Shown here in pieces: positions 10,727 to 23,765 of a stretch of DNA of 64,000 nucleotides. Origin of the DNA: Maylandia zebra. Lineage: Eukaryota; Chordata; Actinopteri; Cichliformes; Cichlidae. The notes beneath the pieces are model-generated. The model made no database searches. It saw nothing but the letters and a program-made list of their open reading frames with translations, and was not told where the DNA came from. The stretch lies in NCBI RefSeq assembly GCF_041146795.1, contig NC_135182.1, positions 36,277,509 through 36,341,508 on the forward strand, given 5' to 3'. The position numbers were made by a program, and so were the translations under genes. The first letter of the stretch is position 1. Every line of letters begins with the position of its first letter.

Positions 10727-12768
10727 GCAGTGTTGGACAAGTTACTTTGAAAAAATAATTAATTATAGTTACTAGTTACTTCTTCAAAAAAGTAACTGAC
10801 TTAGTAACTGAGTTACCAGATTCTAAAAGTAATCAATTACTTGAAAAGTAACTATTGTGTTACTTTAAAAAACAGTTTAACGCTCTGGGGTCCAGGGTAT
10901 TAATGTCCATTTTTGACTACTTTTGATGTTTCCTCCACATTTCACTTTAAAAACTGTTTATTTGTCTTGTTTGGTCTCATTGTTTTCAGCACAACCTCAC
11001 GTGTCTGAATCTACAGTCATGTTTTAATTTTGACTGTATTAACACAATTGATCTAAAATCAGATAAAAAACATCAAATCAGAGTAGAAGAAGTTATATTT
11101 TTACTGTAACAACCACAAACATGTTTAATGAATCATATTTCATAACTTTAAATGCAAATATAAATTGTCAATTTTAATTTATATGCACAAGTTTTGCGAA
11201 CAACAAAGTTATTTGCATCAATTTACCTTTTACCCTTTTTTAATAACCATTTCAAACTGTTTACAGAACAATCAGCTGTTCTTCAATAAGATGCCACAAA
11301 TTATTTGTGCCACTCCAAATATTTCTGTCCACTATAAAGGAAACATCACAGCCTGATACCTGCAGGTCTGACAGCAGCAGGTGCGTCACTCCTGTTTCTA
11401 CCTGGAGACAGCAGCCGCCTCATTGTTCTGACACACAACACAAAACTATCCACAACACACTAACTACACAAGACAACACATTAACTACACAAGACAACAC
11501 ACTAACTACACAAGACAACACATTAACTACACAAGACAGCACATTAACTACACAAGACAACACATTAACTACACAAGACAGCACACTAACTACACAAGAC
11601 AACACATTAACTACACAAGACAGCACATTAACTACACAAGACAACACATTAACTACACAAGACAACACATTAACTACACAAGACAACACATTAACTACAC
11701 AAGACAACACACTAACTACACAAGACAACACATTAACTACACAAGACAACACATTAACTACACAAGACAGCACATTAACTACACAAGACAACACATTAAC
11801 TACACAAGACAACACATTAACTACACAAGACAACACACTAACTACACAAGACAACACATTAACTACACAAGACAACACATTAACTACACAAGACAGCACA
11901 TTAACTACACAAGACAACACATTAACTACACAAGACAACACATTAACTACACAAGACAACACATTAACTACACAAGACAACACATTAACTACACAAGACA
12001 ACATATTAACTACACAAGACAACACATTAACTACACAAGACAACACATTAACTACACACTGCAAACACGCTAAACGTCACAAATCTCTCTCTCTCTTGCC
12101 GTCACTCCTAAATCTTCCCCCTCTTCCTAAACAACCAAACGTCATGTTGCCATATCATTTTTTGATTGGTCGACATGGTGCATTTTTCCACCAACACCAA
12201 AGGGCTGTTTTTTGTTGTGGTTTTTTTTGCTCATAAGCAGAGAGGTCTCGCTGCTGTCCTTAGACAGTAAACGTGACGAAACTATTGAGAAAAAACAGCG
12301 CGTATATCTTGTTTATCATGACTCTGGTTTTACTGGCCTATCAGCACAATTTATAAACTGGTATATATCACCTTGTTGCTTTGTCTTGAAGTGGTCATGT
12401 GATTGTCTTACCACGACTACTTTATTCTTCCTCAGTCAACCAGCAGCACTCGTGCGATTGTTTTGTCCCCTGAGCTCCAGGTGTTGTGCCAAAAAGTGGT
12501 CGTCGGCCAGAAAGTGATCACCGCCCGCGGGAGCGCAGCTGCTTAAAGCTGCAGCGCCCAGATTACTTACAGCTACTTCCTGCAACTGATACAAGATGCG
12601 GTAAACTGAACACAGCTTCAACCGCCTGTTTGTTGAAAAATAGTAACGGACCGCATTTTCTTGTTAGTAACTGTAACGGTGTTGTAACGATAGGGATAGT
12701 AATTAGTTAGATACGTCGTTACTAAAAAAGTAACGCCGTTACTTGTAACGCTGTTATTCCCATCACTG
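10727..12768. mobile_element. hAT-like non-autonomous element, 2.04 kb
   Basis: The left end reads CAGTGTTGGACAAGTTACTT and the right end finishes GTTATTCCCATCACTG, with GTTAC-rich subterminal sequence on both sides. Flanks GTCATTAG (10719-10726) and GTCATTTA (12769-12776) agree at 6 of 8 bases, as expected for an aged 8-bp hAT target duplication. No transposase is recognised inside. A long minisatellite occupies the centre. Confidence 0.65.
11455..12056. repeat. 21-bp minisatellite, about 28.5 copies
   Basis: The unit is 21 bp, so it keeps reading frame. On + it encodes TLTTQDN repeated (variants with S in place of N, one with I in place of T). On - it reads VVNVLSC repeated. The only frequent variants are ACAGC for ACAAC and ACTAACT for ATTAACT. 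Both strands are open for over 600 bases, but this follows from a stop-free unit and is not evidence of translation. It is embedded in the hAT-like element at 10727-12768. Confidence 0.95.
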
Positions 12769-12776
12769 GTCATTTA

Positions 12777-13802
12777 CAGGTATTTTTCTGTACTTCTTAA
12801 CTATTGCAGTGCATTGTGGGAGCAAGAACCCCAAAAGGAGGGCAAAATAAGAGCAAGAGCAGACATTAGACTTTTTTAAGGCTTCATTTAGGTTTTAGAC
12901 TCTGGAGTTGGAGAAGCTGCCTTCACATTTCTGTGGTAAATATTAAACTTTTAGATTTTTTTTTATTAAGATAATGTTTTTCAAAACACTCAGTGATTTT
13001 GTTTAGAAAGAATTGTTAATTTATTTGTTAAATGGTGTCCACTGTATCCAGATAAGTCAGGAATATGTTGCTGACTTACTTTGAAAAGAGTTGTTATTTA
13101 GGTTTAACATGACATAAACTTTCCATTTTAGTTAATTATCTTTCGCTATGATACTCGGTTTGGCTTCCAGTGGCTGGAGCAGTTTTCATGAATACCATCT
13201 GGTCTTTAAGTCTGAGGTCATTTGCTGTTTCTCCATCCAAACTCCGCTTCTGGTCCCAACATCAAACGATCACTGAGAGTTAAAAACTGTCTAAATTCTT
13301 TCATCTTTAATGAAATGATCAGTGTAACAATTAAGTTTAACATCCATGAAAACAGACTTTATGAAGTTTAACGGATTTAGAAGATAGCAGGAAGTTGATA
13401 TAGCATGATATAGCACAGTGAAGCTGGAGGATGAACGCTAACTTTTTTCCACTCAATAAAAGTTAACATGAGGGTTCCTGATGGTTAGAGACAAATGCAA
13501 TCGCATGGCAGGATGCTGTAAACTTCAGCCAGGAGAACAACTGAGATAATCCATCCACAATACGAGGTTAGTCATTCATATACTGCTGCATGGGCTGTAG
13601 TTACATCGTAAGGGTTTAAAACTGAGCTTTAAAATGAACAGTGGTGGTAAAAACCAAGAGAGGCCGACAGTGATCACTGACTGTTTTTAGGGGCTTGTTC
13701 AGATTAAATAGAACAAAATACAAAACATGTTAAAAACACAATAATAAACACACCGTAGGTTGGACCTGGAAGCAGGCTCATCATCACTTAAAGACCAGAT
13801 AG
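12777..13802. other. Intergenic, nothing recognised
   Basis: AT-rich sequence with no long open frame, no terminal repeats and no repeat family that I recognise. Confidence 0.4.
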
Positions 13803-14421
13803 CAGTGTTGCCAGCTTAGCGAGTTTGTCGCTATATTTAGTGAGTTTCAGACCCCCTTAGCCACTTTTTTCTAAGAAGCGACTAACAACAAATCTGGTGA
13901 CTTTTTCTGGTGTTATTGGAGACTTATGATGACACATATCGCTCTTACTCTCAACAAGCAACAGGTGCTGCCACAGGTGCAGGTGGGCAACAGGTGGGCA
14001 CCTCGCCCGTGCCAAAGCGCTCACAGGCAGCGGGTAGTCCTCACGGAATGACTGAAGTAATGTTGTTAAGTCCTTAAAGTCATATTCTTTTATTGTCATG
14101 ACTGTATTTGAAGCTATTTTTGTATGATACCTGATTTATATGGAATATGGCTGAAGTAAACTAAAGCCTAAAATACTTAGTCAGTCATTTGTTTAATAGT
14201 AATTTAACATTATATAATTCACATATAAAACTATGAATTGTAATTTTAAATGGTTTAAAAGCAGGTAGAATAGCATATGTAGGCAAGTATACTTCTCCTT
14301 TTATCAAGAAGCAAAGACAAAAAGGGGAACAAAAGAAACAGGACAGGGTTCGGTGGTTGAATCATCCGTCCCCACCAATGCCACAACCAAATCTACGCCC
14401 TTGGAGGAGTTGGCAACACTG
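13803..14421. mobile_element. hAT-like MITE, 619 bp
   Basis: The element begins CAGTGTTGCCAGCTTAGCGA and ends AGGAGTTGGCAACACTG, giving inverted CAGTGTTGCCA termini. The flanks CCAGATAG and CCGGATAT agree at 6 of 8 bases, consistent with a decayed hAT target duplication. Internal sequence holds an 80-codon open frame on - that is not recognised. Confidence 0.65.
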
Positions 14422-14509
14422 CCGGATATTTAGTTGTCTGCTTCTCTCTGGGCTTTGCACAGCTCTGACTGCTAGCTAGCTAACTAGCTAAAGTCAGCCA
14501 TGTAGATAA

Positions 14510-14791
14510 TAATAATGGATTGCATTTATATAGCCCTTTTCAAGGCACCCAAATGCCACTATTCATTCACTCTCACATTCATACACTGGTGGAGGCAGCT
14601 ATGGTTGTAGCCACAGCTGTCCTGGGGCAGACTGCCATATCGCGCCATCGGCCCCTCTGGCCAACACCAGTAGGCGGTAGGTGAAGTGTCTTGCCCAGGG
14701 ACACAATGACCTGGACAGAGAGCCCGGGGATCGAACCGGTGACCTTCCGGTTACAGATACGCTTCTCAACCCCCTGAGCCACGGTCGCCCC
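14510..14791 (-). repeat. tRNA-derived SINE
   Basis: On - the sequence starts GGGGCGACCGTGGCTCAGGG. It has an A box (TGGCTCAGGGGGTTGAG, 14766-14782) and a B box (GGTTCGATCCCC, 14726-14737), which are the internal RNA polymerase III promoter of tRNA-derived SINEs. The 3' end runs into TATATAAATGCAATCCATTA. Related, more broken copies lie at 49459-49630 and 60905-61118. Confidence 0.8.
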
Positions 14792-17090
14792 ATAACTGGG
14801 AAAAGTGAAAACTTCATGGTTCTACTGATGTATAGAGAGGAAGAAATAATTTTAGGACTATAAAAACTTCCATAATAATACTTATGCTCCACGGTTGCCT
14901 TTACTGTACACTTTAAAGGGTTTCAGGAAAAGTTACACAAACTCTCGTTTTAGCCTCAGACTATCCTGGCTCGTGCTAGCAAATGCTAATGTTAGCCTCT
15001 GATTTAGGCTGCTAAAGTACAGACTTTTAGCTAGCTGACCAGGATAGACTAATTTGGTGGTTAACAGACTGAAGTCCAACTTTTGTTGAAAATTTACCCA
15101 CATGGAAAAGATAAATATAACTCTTATAAAGTTTGTATCTGTCTTGTGTGAAACTTGTATGAAAAGCATACAAGAGTGAAAACAGATATAAGATCCCTTG
15201 AAAAATTATATAAATGAAACTTGTGTGTTTTGGATACTAAAACAATAAATGAAAGTAATGAGAAAGTGGCCACTTTCATGAGTAAATCATGTAAGTTTTT
15301 ACTGTTTCTTTTCCATGTGGGTTATGTAGTGCTGAGCATGTCATTTCTGGTATTGTGGGATATTTTTGTGACCTTGTTGAGCTAATGTGGTTAAATCATA
15401 ACTATATCTTGATTGAAGCATAATATAAGCACTGTGCTGGTGTGCAGGGCTGTGATATGCCTTATGGGGATGCTGCTAAAATATATAATTGTCTATATCA
15501 CACTTTTAGCCTAATAATGAGCAGAGATATTTGCATGTCTTCCTTCAGATCCTTAGAGATTATTTGAGAAGTGGATCATCAGCTTTTACTAAATGAAACA
15601 CCTTTTACCTGTAAGCCTGGTTTAGTAACCTGTCCTAATAAATTTGTGTTGTATTTCTTATAAGGGGCAAAGTGGTGTCAGCCCTGTGCTGAGAGGGCTG
15701 TGCTCATCCATCCGCCCTGTTCTAACAAAGACACGTTTCAGGAACACCTGTAGTTCCCTTTTATTCATATAGCATCAGTGAACAAACACACGTGTTACTG
15801 TAAGGTGAAGACCCCACAGAGTTAATGCAGGACAAACGTTCACTCCGATTCATTGATGAAGTGAATGCAGGACTACATGTGTGTCCTTCTCATGAGTGGA
15901 CACACATGGATGTGAACCACGCGTGTTTGGCTGAGCCAAACAACCGCAGCAGTGATTCGAACCTAAAGTACTCTGGATACTGTTACTGTACAAATACTAT
16001 TACATGTTTGTTGGTCAGGTGTCCTGTAGGAAGAAAACACGTGAATGTGCATGAACGCGTTTACATGAGGACAAAGTGACTTCAAGGGAAATACAAATCT
16101 TCACATTTTGATGTCTGTCAGTTATTTTGTTCATGAACCGGCTGTTTAGTCGTTCTAGGATGAGATGGATGCTGTCATCATATTTTAGGATAGTTTTTAA
16201 GGTGAAGAGAGTAAAAGAATATTTCACTTTAAACGTGCCGATGTTGTTGTGGACTAAGCTCAGATAATTATAGGTTGTAACTGCATAGTATGGTTAAGGA
16301 TATAAACATTAAGTCTAAGCTCTTCCTCTCCTGTCCGTCTTTCTGATCTGTCTCCATCTCTGAGTGAACGTAGCTCTCACCTTTAGCTTTAGCACACACT
16401 GTGAGACACACTGTGAGACAAACTGTGTGTTTGCTGATGTTTGTTGAGCCGATAGAAACGTTGGAGAAACATCCTTGATGCTCTTTCCTCTTCTGTAGAA
16501 ACTAGAAGCTGACGACATACGTACGCCCGCTTTAACCCAGAGTATAAACACTATAAATGATACCGTTGAACCAAAAGTAATGAGTCTGTTTTGAAAAGTC
16601 AAGGAGTAGAAAGTAGTGTTAACATATAGGCAGTAAAAAGTTGTCAGAAAATACTGAAGTCCAGATGCCTTCTACGTAAGTACAGTAACAAGATCCTTCA
16701 GTTTATCTTCACAGAGGGAGAAATGTTAAAGCTCAGAAATCTGTTTCAAGCAAGAATTACAAATACTGAGCATAACGAGGTACAGCCCATCATGTGAAGC
16801 TCTAACTTTAATAATGCCACAGAGATGAAGCTGGTCTTTAGGGTCTTGGTCTCACTCTGAATCTTAATGCAGGCTTCATCTGTGGTCATCCTGCCTCGAT
16901 GGCAGGAGAGCTGACCTCAGAGCTGTGCTTCTCCTGAGCTTTCTCTTTGGCTGTCTGCGCCTGAATGGAAGGACAACGTTCCTGCATTGAGGTACAGCAG
17001 AGCAGCAGTGTTTGTTTTAACACACGTATCCCCGACAAAGTCCTGCCAGTACTGGTCAGCCCGTGTGCAGCGCCACCTTCCTGTACAGCA
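14792..17090. other. Intergenic between SINE and gene 2
   Basis: No gene or repeat family recognised. An 11-bp perfect inverted repeat (CATGTGTGTCC, loop of 11) lies at 15876-15908. The sequence just below 17091 should contain the gene 2 3' UTR. Confidence 0.4.
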
Positions 17091-19817
17091 CTAGCACACA
17101 CCTCCATTCTCTGCTAGCAAAGCACCGTTGGAAAGATAAGCAGCTGACGGCTCAGGGCTGTCTGGCCTCCGTTGTCTCTGTTGGTGATCTAGAGCAAAAG
17201 AAAAATGTGTCAGTCACAAACCAGGACAGCAGGGGGCGCTCGCCAACTTTTGTTCAGTGTTAATGATGCTGCTGTGACACTAAGAGCACTCTGGCTAACG
17301 TGTGCGCAACATTTTTTGTAATAAATTAAAATTTTGATGTTTACATATTAATATCAGCTGTCCATAATTATTGTTCGACACAAAATCAGATAATTGTATC
17401 TGCTAAAACTGTAAAAGAACAACATTCAGAAGCTTACTTACATTTCTTGTAGCCAAAGGCTGCGAGTACTATCAGTACTACAAGTACGATGGCTACTATA
17501 AATACTCCAATCCCAGCCGTTTCAGCCACAGGCAGACCTTCACCTGTAAATAAGCAGATTATGTTGCATTTGTGGGTGATGCACAAAGTTATTGTGACTG
17601 CATGGATCATGAATGTAGTGGAAATGTAGTATAAATGTAAAGTCATAAATAGTAGCTTCAGTTTATTTGGTGTGTAAGTAAGTTAGCTGTGATGTGACAG
17701 TAATGGACAACAAATAAAACTGCAGCTGATCAGCAGCTCTGCTCATTTCAGCAATGCAAGTTGTCAGCTGGATGCTGATTAATGGTGATGTAACCCTCTG
17801 TGTACCTGCAGGCAGGGCTGCAGTTGCTCCCACAGTCTTGTTAGAAGTTGGGTTGTAAACGTTGCAGGTCACCGTCTTTGACCCCGTGATGTTGGCTGTG
17901 CTGATGACGCTGTAGGTGCCGTCTTCCTCCTTGTGGATCTGCAGGGTCAGAACATCAGGTGGTTCCAGTGCACGTTCATGTCCTTCGTGGTCGGTGGAAA
18001 TCCATGCCAGTTCAGGTTCAGGAAAGCCCCCCTGTGTTATGCAAGTTGCTGTCATCTTCTTTTGGTTGATCTCGATGTTTGGCTCCTTAAAATTAGCTGT
18101 AAATATTGTAAATATGTATTAATGACATATATAAGATAACAAGTTTGATGTGCTGTAAAATGACGCAGATACCAACCTGCTACATGAACCATGGTTTGGC
18201 AGAGTTTGTCCTTGATTTCTCTTGCGTGGTTGAAAACGACTTTAAGGGACTTCAGGTTGTCTTCATGCATCAGCGGATCGATGATAAGGGACAAGTTTCC
18301 AGATCGTAACTGATCAGGAAAGATTTTGGTTCTGTTTTCAAATGGCAAGCTTTGATGTTCCAAATCCTCCTTTCCATTCCTGTAATAGTGGAGCATTTCA
18401 GTATTGTTTTGGTTCTGCCAATAAATGCTGACTTTCTGTGGATCAAACTGTTTGCTGAGTGTGCACTGCCAGAGTAATGGCTCTCCTCTGGTTCCATTAG
18501 TTTCAGAGGAAGCTGCCACCAGTGGGAACCCATAGAGAGCTGCAACGAAACAGACAAAGGTTCAGTCAGAACGAACAAAACAAAACAAATTTCCCACGTG
18601 TGGGACTAATAAAGGTTATCTTATCTTATCTTATCTTAAACCATAACCGCCATTCATCATAGTCGCTCCTTTGGCAGTCTGAAATCATGCAACCTGTCAG
18701 CCGTCCAACTATTAATGAAAATTATAACAAAGTTTTCAAAACAAACGTGGTAATAGTGGGACAATACATAGGCAACAAGGCGCTAACGATGTGGAAACAA
18801 TACGTTAATTTCTAAAGCACCAACCCAGTAAGACACTGTATGACCAGCGAGCTCAGATGAGTTCTGTTGACATTTTGTAACTGGATAAAAACCAGAAACT
18901 GAAGGTAATAATGTATGCACAAATACTTATCAGGCAACACCAGTTAGTAATGGTGCACTAATGTATGTGTAACAACACAGGGGCGTAATTTCCAATAATC
19001 AGACCCAGCCAATACCCCCCCCCAATAAAATTATGAATTATCTTGCATGAGTAGGCTATTGAATTTATTTACTCATTTCAGTTATTATAATCAAAATAGT
19101 TGCATGTTTAATCATCCGGGAATTTACCCAGATTTATTTATTTATTTATTTAGACAGACATCTTACCCCCCACCCAATGCTCAGCACAAAGTTACACCCA
19201 TGTACAACACGACAAACCTGTTCATAACATGGTAACAGCCATGAATAATAGCTTTCATTTAACAATTTGGTGGAAAGATTCAGAAATCATAGTATAATGA
19301 ACAGCAGTACACGAGAACTGCAGTATATCAGTAACGTGTTTTATGATTATTTCATTTTCATGATTTTATTAACTCTAACAAACGTAATAGATCACAGTGT
19401 GAGCAGTTTGTCACATTCAATAAATTTCATTGAACAAAAAATGAATGAATGTTTGTTTGATTGGTTAACTGTATCTTTAAGAAGCAGGCGCCGCGCTTTA
19501 ATACATCTTACTTCCCACTATCACACAGCATAGTGCTGTGGAAACGTCAAAGCTTCCTCTCGTACTGACACACAGAACAACCAACCAAACAAAGTTATAA
19601 TTTAATCATTTAATAATAAATAAATAATTATTAATAACCACGTTTTTTTAAAGCTACAGCCTGTTAGCAGCAGCTAGCTCCAGGCCACTGAAAGGTCACA
19701 AGCAGAATGGCTGAATCATCACCTCACTGCTTCACGCTGACGGATTTATGAAAGTAAAAGTGCAATAAAGTCAAAATCAGACCTACCGAAGAAGAAATAA
19801 AAGCTTTTCTTCTCCAT
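17091..19817 (-). CDS. Gene 2: B7-family-like Ig V-C1 membrane protein
   Basis: A paralogue of gene 1 with the same architecture and probably the same kind of surface co-signalling role (inferred). Exons in coding order: 19817-19787, 18539-18177, 18096-17806, 17543-17442, 17188-17091. All junctions are phase 1 with GT-AG introns; total 885 nt, 294 aa. The signal peptide starts MEKKSFYFFFALYGFPLVAA. The V-like domain (to about residue 131) has LWQC and IYWQ, but LKSLKVVF replaces the F-strand cysteine motif, and a cysteine follows in DKLCQTMVHVAG. The C1-like domain (132-228) has ATCITQGGFPEPELAW and TVTCNVYN. The membrane helix (within 229-262) includes GIGVFIVAIVLVVLIVLAAF. The 32-residue tail starts KKYHQQRQRRPDSPEP and ends AENGGVC. 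N-glycosylation sequons include NGT, NNT, NRT, NLS, NIT and NKT. It faces gene 1 tail to tail. Confidence 0.88.
18595..18642 (+). repeat. LINE-type 3' tail, TTATC repeats
   Basis: GGGACTAATAAAGG followed by four TTATC units, in gene 2's first intron. It resembles the 3300-3653 tail and is probably a short 3' remnant of a CR1/L2-type LINE. Confidence 0.45.
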
Positions 19818-20198
19818 CGTGAACGAAAACCCACTGGTTTGTCTCAACACGGCTGCCTGCCTGGCCACACCTGATGCCTACGATTTTTCTGCCACTGCGT
19901 TTACATCACGCTTGCTCCGCCCTCTCAGGGCGGGCCTGATGCAAAACTTCGACTGCTGGGATTTTGTGGTCAGACACCATCTCCAGCTACGAGACAGATG
20001 TCGACTCTGATCTGCTTCATTTCTCTTTCATTAAACCTGTCAGCGCTCTGAAAGAGGTGTAGGTGTTGTTATAAGGCTGTTATTAACCCGTAATTACATT
20101 TGTCAGATTTCACCAACAGATTATTTTTTTCACTTGAAAATGTCAAAGAATACTTTAGATCTTTAAGGTTCAATAACTAAATCACTGAAAAAGCAGCT

Positions 20199-20266
<68 letters not shown>

Positions 20267-21915
20267 GGGGTGCCAGGTTGGTGGTAATGCTCCCTCTGTG
20301 GGTTTCCTGTCAACGTTTTGTTGCTCTATTACTGCCTGACTTGAAGTTCTTTCTTTTGTAAATAAAAACCTGAGAGACAAAACTCTGGATTAATAAAAGT
20401 TTGCTGTTCCTCCAACCGTCTGTAGTACAAGCTGTTAAAGAGCAAGAACAAGAAGGACTCTGCCTACCTGCTGCAGTAAGTCTGTCCTCTTTGATGGGTA
20501 AAGCTGACGTAGCTCCTCGAATATTTTCTGTTGTTCTTAAATTCAAGTTTACATGAACTGCACGAGTTAATCACACAGTGTAGAAACTGCTGTGCTTCTG
20601 TTTCAGTCGCTCCCTATAAGAGGAAGTGTTGCAGCCACTCCTTCATGCAAACAATGTGAACAGACTGGTACGTCAACTTTGTGTGTTTAATTTAAAAAAG
20701 AAAAGGTGCCTTATTCTCTGCATGTTTAAGTCAGTCTGAGGTGACTTGTTTGCCTTGCAGCAGTTTGAAGGCTTCTGTCTCTAGAATGAGAAGACGGGTT
20801 CAGCACGGGTTGGGGAGGGGGGCACCGTGTCATCAGACTGAACCAAAGCCAGGGTCTAACTGGTTAACTGGACTGTGGTTGGTCAGTGTTGCTTGGTGAT
20901 GGAGCAGAGAAATTAAAACTGAGCTCAGTGTGGAAAACGATGCTTTAAGGAGTTCGTGAACTCAGAGCGAGGGGGAATTCAGATATTACAGTGAGGGAAA
21001 AATTCACTTCCTCCTGCTAAATTTGTAAGTTTGTTCACTTCCAAAGAAACGAACAGTCTCTAATTTTAGTGTATGTTTTATTTGAATAAGACAAAATAAC
21101 ATGACAGCTCTTTGGTCTTTCCCGAGGGACTGTACTGGGTCCTGGTGTTGTTGTTGTTGATGTGTGGCTGGCAGCTGCAAGGCTGCAGCCAAGTGCGTTG
21201 GAGTGTACAGCAACTGGAAATAAAGACATGTATTCTGAATGTGTTACAATGTGGTTGGGTCCAACATGCATCTACAGTGGTGCTGATAGCCAGGAGTGTG
21301 GCGTGGTGGAACCAACACGGGGCCAGCCAGTGGGACCAGCTGCAGGACCGGTCTAAGCACCGGATGCAGCTAATAGAAAGTCTGTCAGCTCCCCATGGAA
21401 GTGGCCGGTCTCTACAGTGAGGCCTGCATCGACACTGCCCACCTGTGCACCCATACCCACTCCTCCAGTGGGAGCAGGTAGTGGCCGGCAGGTTCCTGTT
21501 CCCCAGAGGAGGGCGGCTGTGGTCGGGTCCGTCATGCTTCTGTACAGCCTTCCTGAAAGCTTTCTGACAATAATAGGAGGCAAAAAGAGTTCTGACAGTC
21601 TTTTCTTCTGGATCAGGTCATTTTGCTGTGTGTGTGTTTGTGCATGTGTGTGTGTCTGTGTGTTAAAGTGTGCAGTGAGTGAGTTTGTGTCTGTAAGCAT
21701 TTACAATGAAGAAAAACGTATCAGCGTTATGAAGTTTGCCCTGTGCTTTGATGCTGCTGAAAACAAACGTTATGATCAGGGATGTCAAACATTAGGTTCG
21801 GGGCCAGAGTTGGTCCGACAAAGACTCCGATCTGTCCCGCTGGACGGATTTGGGAAATATGATGCTGGACAAAGAGTTTTGTACTTGCATATCAAACAAA
21901 TCTTACATCTCTTCT
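19818..21915. other. Region upstream of gene 2
   Basis: Should contain the gene 2 promoter just above 19817, but no clear core element is visible. Contains a GT array (20202-20265) and a TG-rich stretch at 21624-21662. At 20607-20657 a TTTCAG is followed by a short frame reading APYKRKCCSHSFMQTM then stop, which looks like a membrane-protein tail exon but has no other exons near it. Open frames at 21112-21420 are unrecognised. Confidence 0.35.
20202..20265. repeat. GT dinucleotide microsatellite
   Basis: Thirty-two uninterrupted GT units. Confidence 0.98.
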
Positions 21916-22320
21916 AATAATAATGATAATAATAATAATACAATTTATTTAATAAATCACCTTTCAAAACACTCAAGGACACTGTACACAATCAATAACA
22001 ACAACAAACATAACAATTTACAAAATAATAAGGATAAAACGTTGAGCAAATAAATGAAAGTAGCAGGATGGAAAATGCATGTGGAATAGACTAATGTGAA
22101 CAGGTGAGTTTTGAGTCTGGACTTAAAAAGAGGGAGGGAAGTGATGTTTCTTATCTCAGAAGGAAGAGAGTTCCAAAGACGGGGGGCAGAGCAGCAGAAA
22201 GCCCTGCGCCCCACGGTGGCTAGCTGGGGGGAAGGGATGGTGATCTGAACCAGGTCAATGAGGTATAAAGGCGAGATATGGATAGCCTTGAATGACATCG
22301 GTGGTGTCAGACTGAACAAC
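21916..22320 (-). mobile_element. L2/CR1-type LINE 3' fragment
   Basis: On - the frame at 22319-21957 contains RRAFCCSAPRLWNSLPSEIR followed by LPLFKSRLKTHLF. That is the recognisable C-terminal end of the reverse transcriptase polyprotein in fish L2/CR1-clade LINEs. It ends in an ATT-rich simple repeat at 21916-21940, the usual 3' tail. The reverse transcriptase itself is absent (5' truncation). Confidence 0.7.
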
Positions 22321-22444
22321 AGTGTTAGCCGCCCTGGGCAGACCGGCTAAAACACTGTGGTCAGCAGTCCTGTCAAAGCTCCGTGGGGAATGACGAGAGG
22401 TGGAGCAAAAGGATTGTATTGGTTTAGAGTTGTCATGATGAAAC

Positions 22445-23765
22445 GTCTTGATGCTCAATCAGCCAAGTAAGTAAATCTCCAAAAGTTGATTCTGTTCATC
22501 TGGACGTTTTCAGCGGGAGAAACGTTTTGTCACTCATCCAGGTGACGTCTTCAGTCTCAGCTGACTGCAGGTCTCAATCTTATCAACAGTACATTTGCGT
22601 AATGACTGAAACCAGCCCACTGAAGGAACAATGGGCTGGGAGGTCAGTTCCTTAATCATAATTATGCAAATGAGTCCCAATCACAGAGAGTTGGAGAATG
22701 GCTGCAATCACAGCATGTAAGATGGTGACAGATGTACCCTTAGGCCCCTCCTCAATTCAGAGATGGTCTTTCCCTTTTCTCGTAAATGGCCTCCTTGACT
22801 CCGCCCTCAAACCAGCGTTCCTCCCTGTCCAGGATGTTACATCCTCATCATTGAAAGAGTCCACTGGCCTGTAGGTGTGAATAGACTGCAGAGTCCTGGC
22901 CTGACGAGGTAGCTCTGCTGTGTTGTGCCGTCCTCTTAGCCAGAGGTTGTTTAAATTCCCCGCTGTATAAATCCTGCCAATCCTCCTGCACTTAACAGCG
23001 TACACTCTGTTACTCTGTGTGTGTCAGGGGACCCGATCCTTGGGGTGGACCAGTTTTTGGCGCAGCGTGTTTTGGGGTTTAAAAGCCACAGAGACCCGGT
23101 GTTTAGAAAAAATGTGTCTCAGCTGCTCCGATACTCCTGACATGTACGGGATCACTACAGGTTTTTGCTTGGGCAGCGGTTGTCCTTCTCTCCTGGATCG
23201 GCTGGAGCTTTCTTTGACAAAAGTCCAGCTGGGATAACCACACTTACTCAGGGCCTTCTTGATGTTCTTCTGCCTCCCTGGCTGTTGTGTCAGTGGGGAT
23301 GGTGTTCGCTCTGTGTTGTAGCGTCCTGATGACGCCCAGTTTGTGCTCCAGTGGATGATGAGAGTCAAATCTTAGATACTGATCCGTATGTGCAGGTTTA
23401 CGGTACACGTCAGCTTGTAGATGTCCCCCATTACTGATGGAAATCTCACAGTCTAAGAAGGCTAACCTGCCACTGTTCATATCCTCCCTGGTGAATTTGA
23501 TGTGTCGGTCCACCGAGTTAATGTGATCCGTGAAATGTGGAACGTCCTGATCTTTGATTTTCACCCCGGTGTCATCCACATACCTGAACCAATGGCTTGG
23601 TGGTGTTCCAGGGTAGGATAGCAAAGCCCTCTTTTCCACTTCTTCCATGTACAAATTGGCCTCGATGGGTGAAACTGGGAGCCCATGGCACACATGTTTC
23701 TGCCTGTAGCACTGACTCTTGTATGTGAAGTAGGTGGAATGAAGACACGTGTTGTACAGGGCTCC
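22445..23765 (-). mobile_element. Penelope-like element, degraded copy
   Basis: On - the frames at 23693-23244 and 23368-23024 carry the RT end of a Penelope-like element: PVSPIEANLYMEEVEKRALL, FRYVDDTGVKI (catalytic YVDD present) and KPAHTDQYLRFDSHHPLEHK. A shifted frame ends QKLVHPKD. The GIY-YIG endonuclease region (23005-22757) is badly damaged, keeping only VKC, IYTAGN and SFNDEDV remnants. The 3' terminal repeat at about 22445-22700 matches 130-470. Truncated at the 5' end near 23765. Confidence 0.8.

Noticed and set aside
11456..12056. Possible CRISPR-like array
   Set aside because: Units are contiguous with no spacers, and this is vertebrate DNA.
11307..12236. 309-codon frame covering the minisatellite
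   Set aside because: It is open only because the 21-bp unit lacks stops; flanking sequence has no coding signal.
14579..14892. tRNA gene suggested by A and B boxes
   Set aside because: No tRNA cloverleaf continues from the boxes and the sequence runs into a SINE body, so it is a tRNA-derived SINE.
16886..17107. 73-codon frame on - at the end of gene 2
   Set aside because: It is out of frame with the tail exon, which gives a complete phase-consistent gene ending at 17091.
18270..18578. 102-codon frame on - over the gene 2 V exon
   Set aside because: A shadow of the real V-domain frame.
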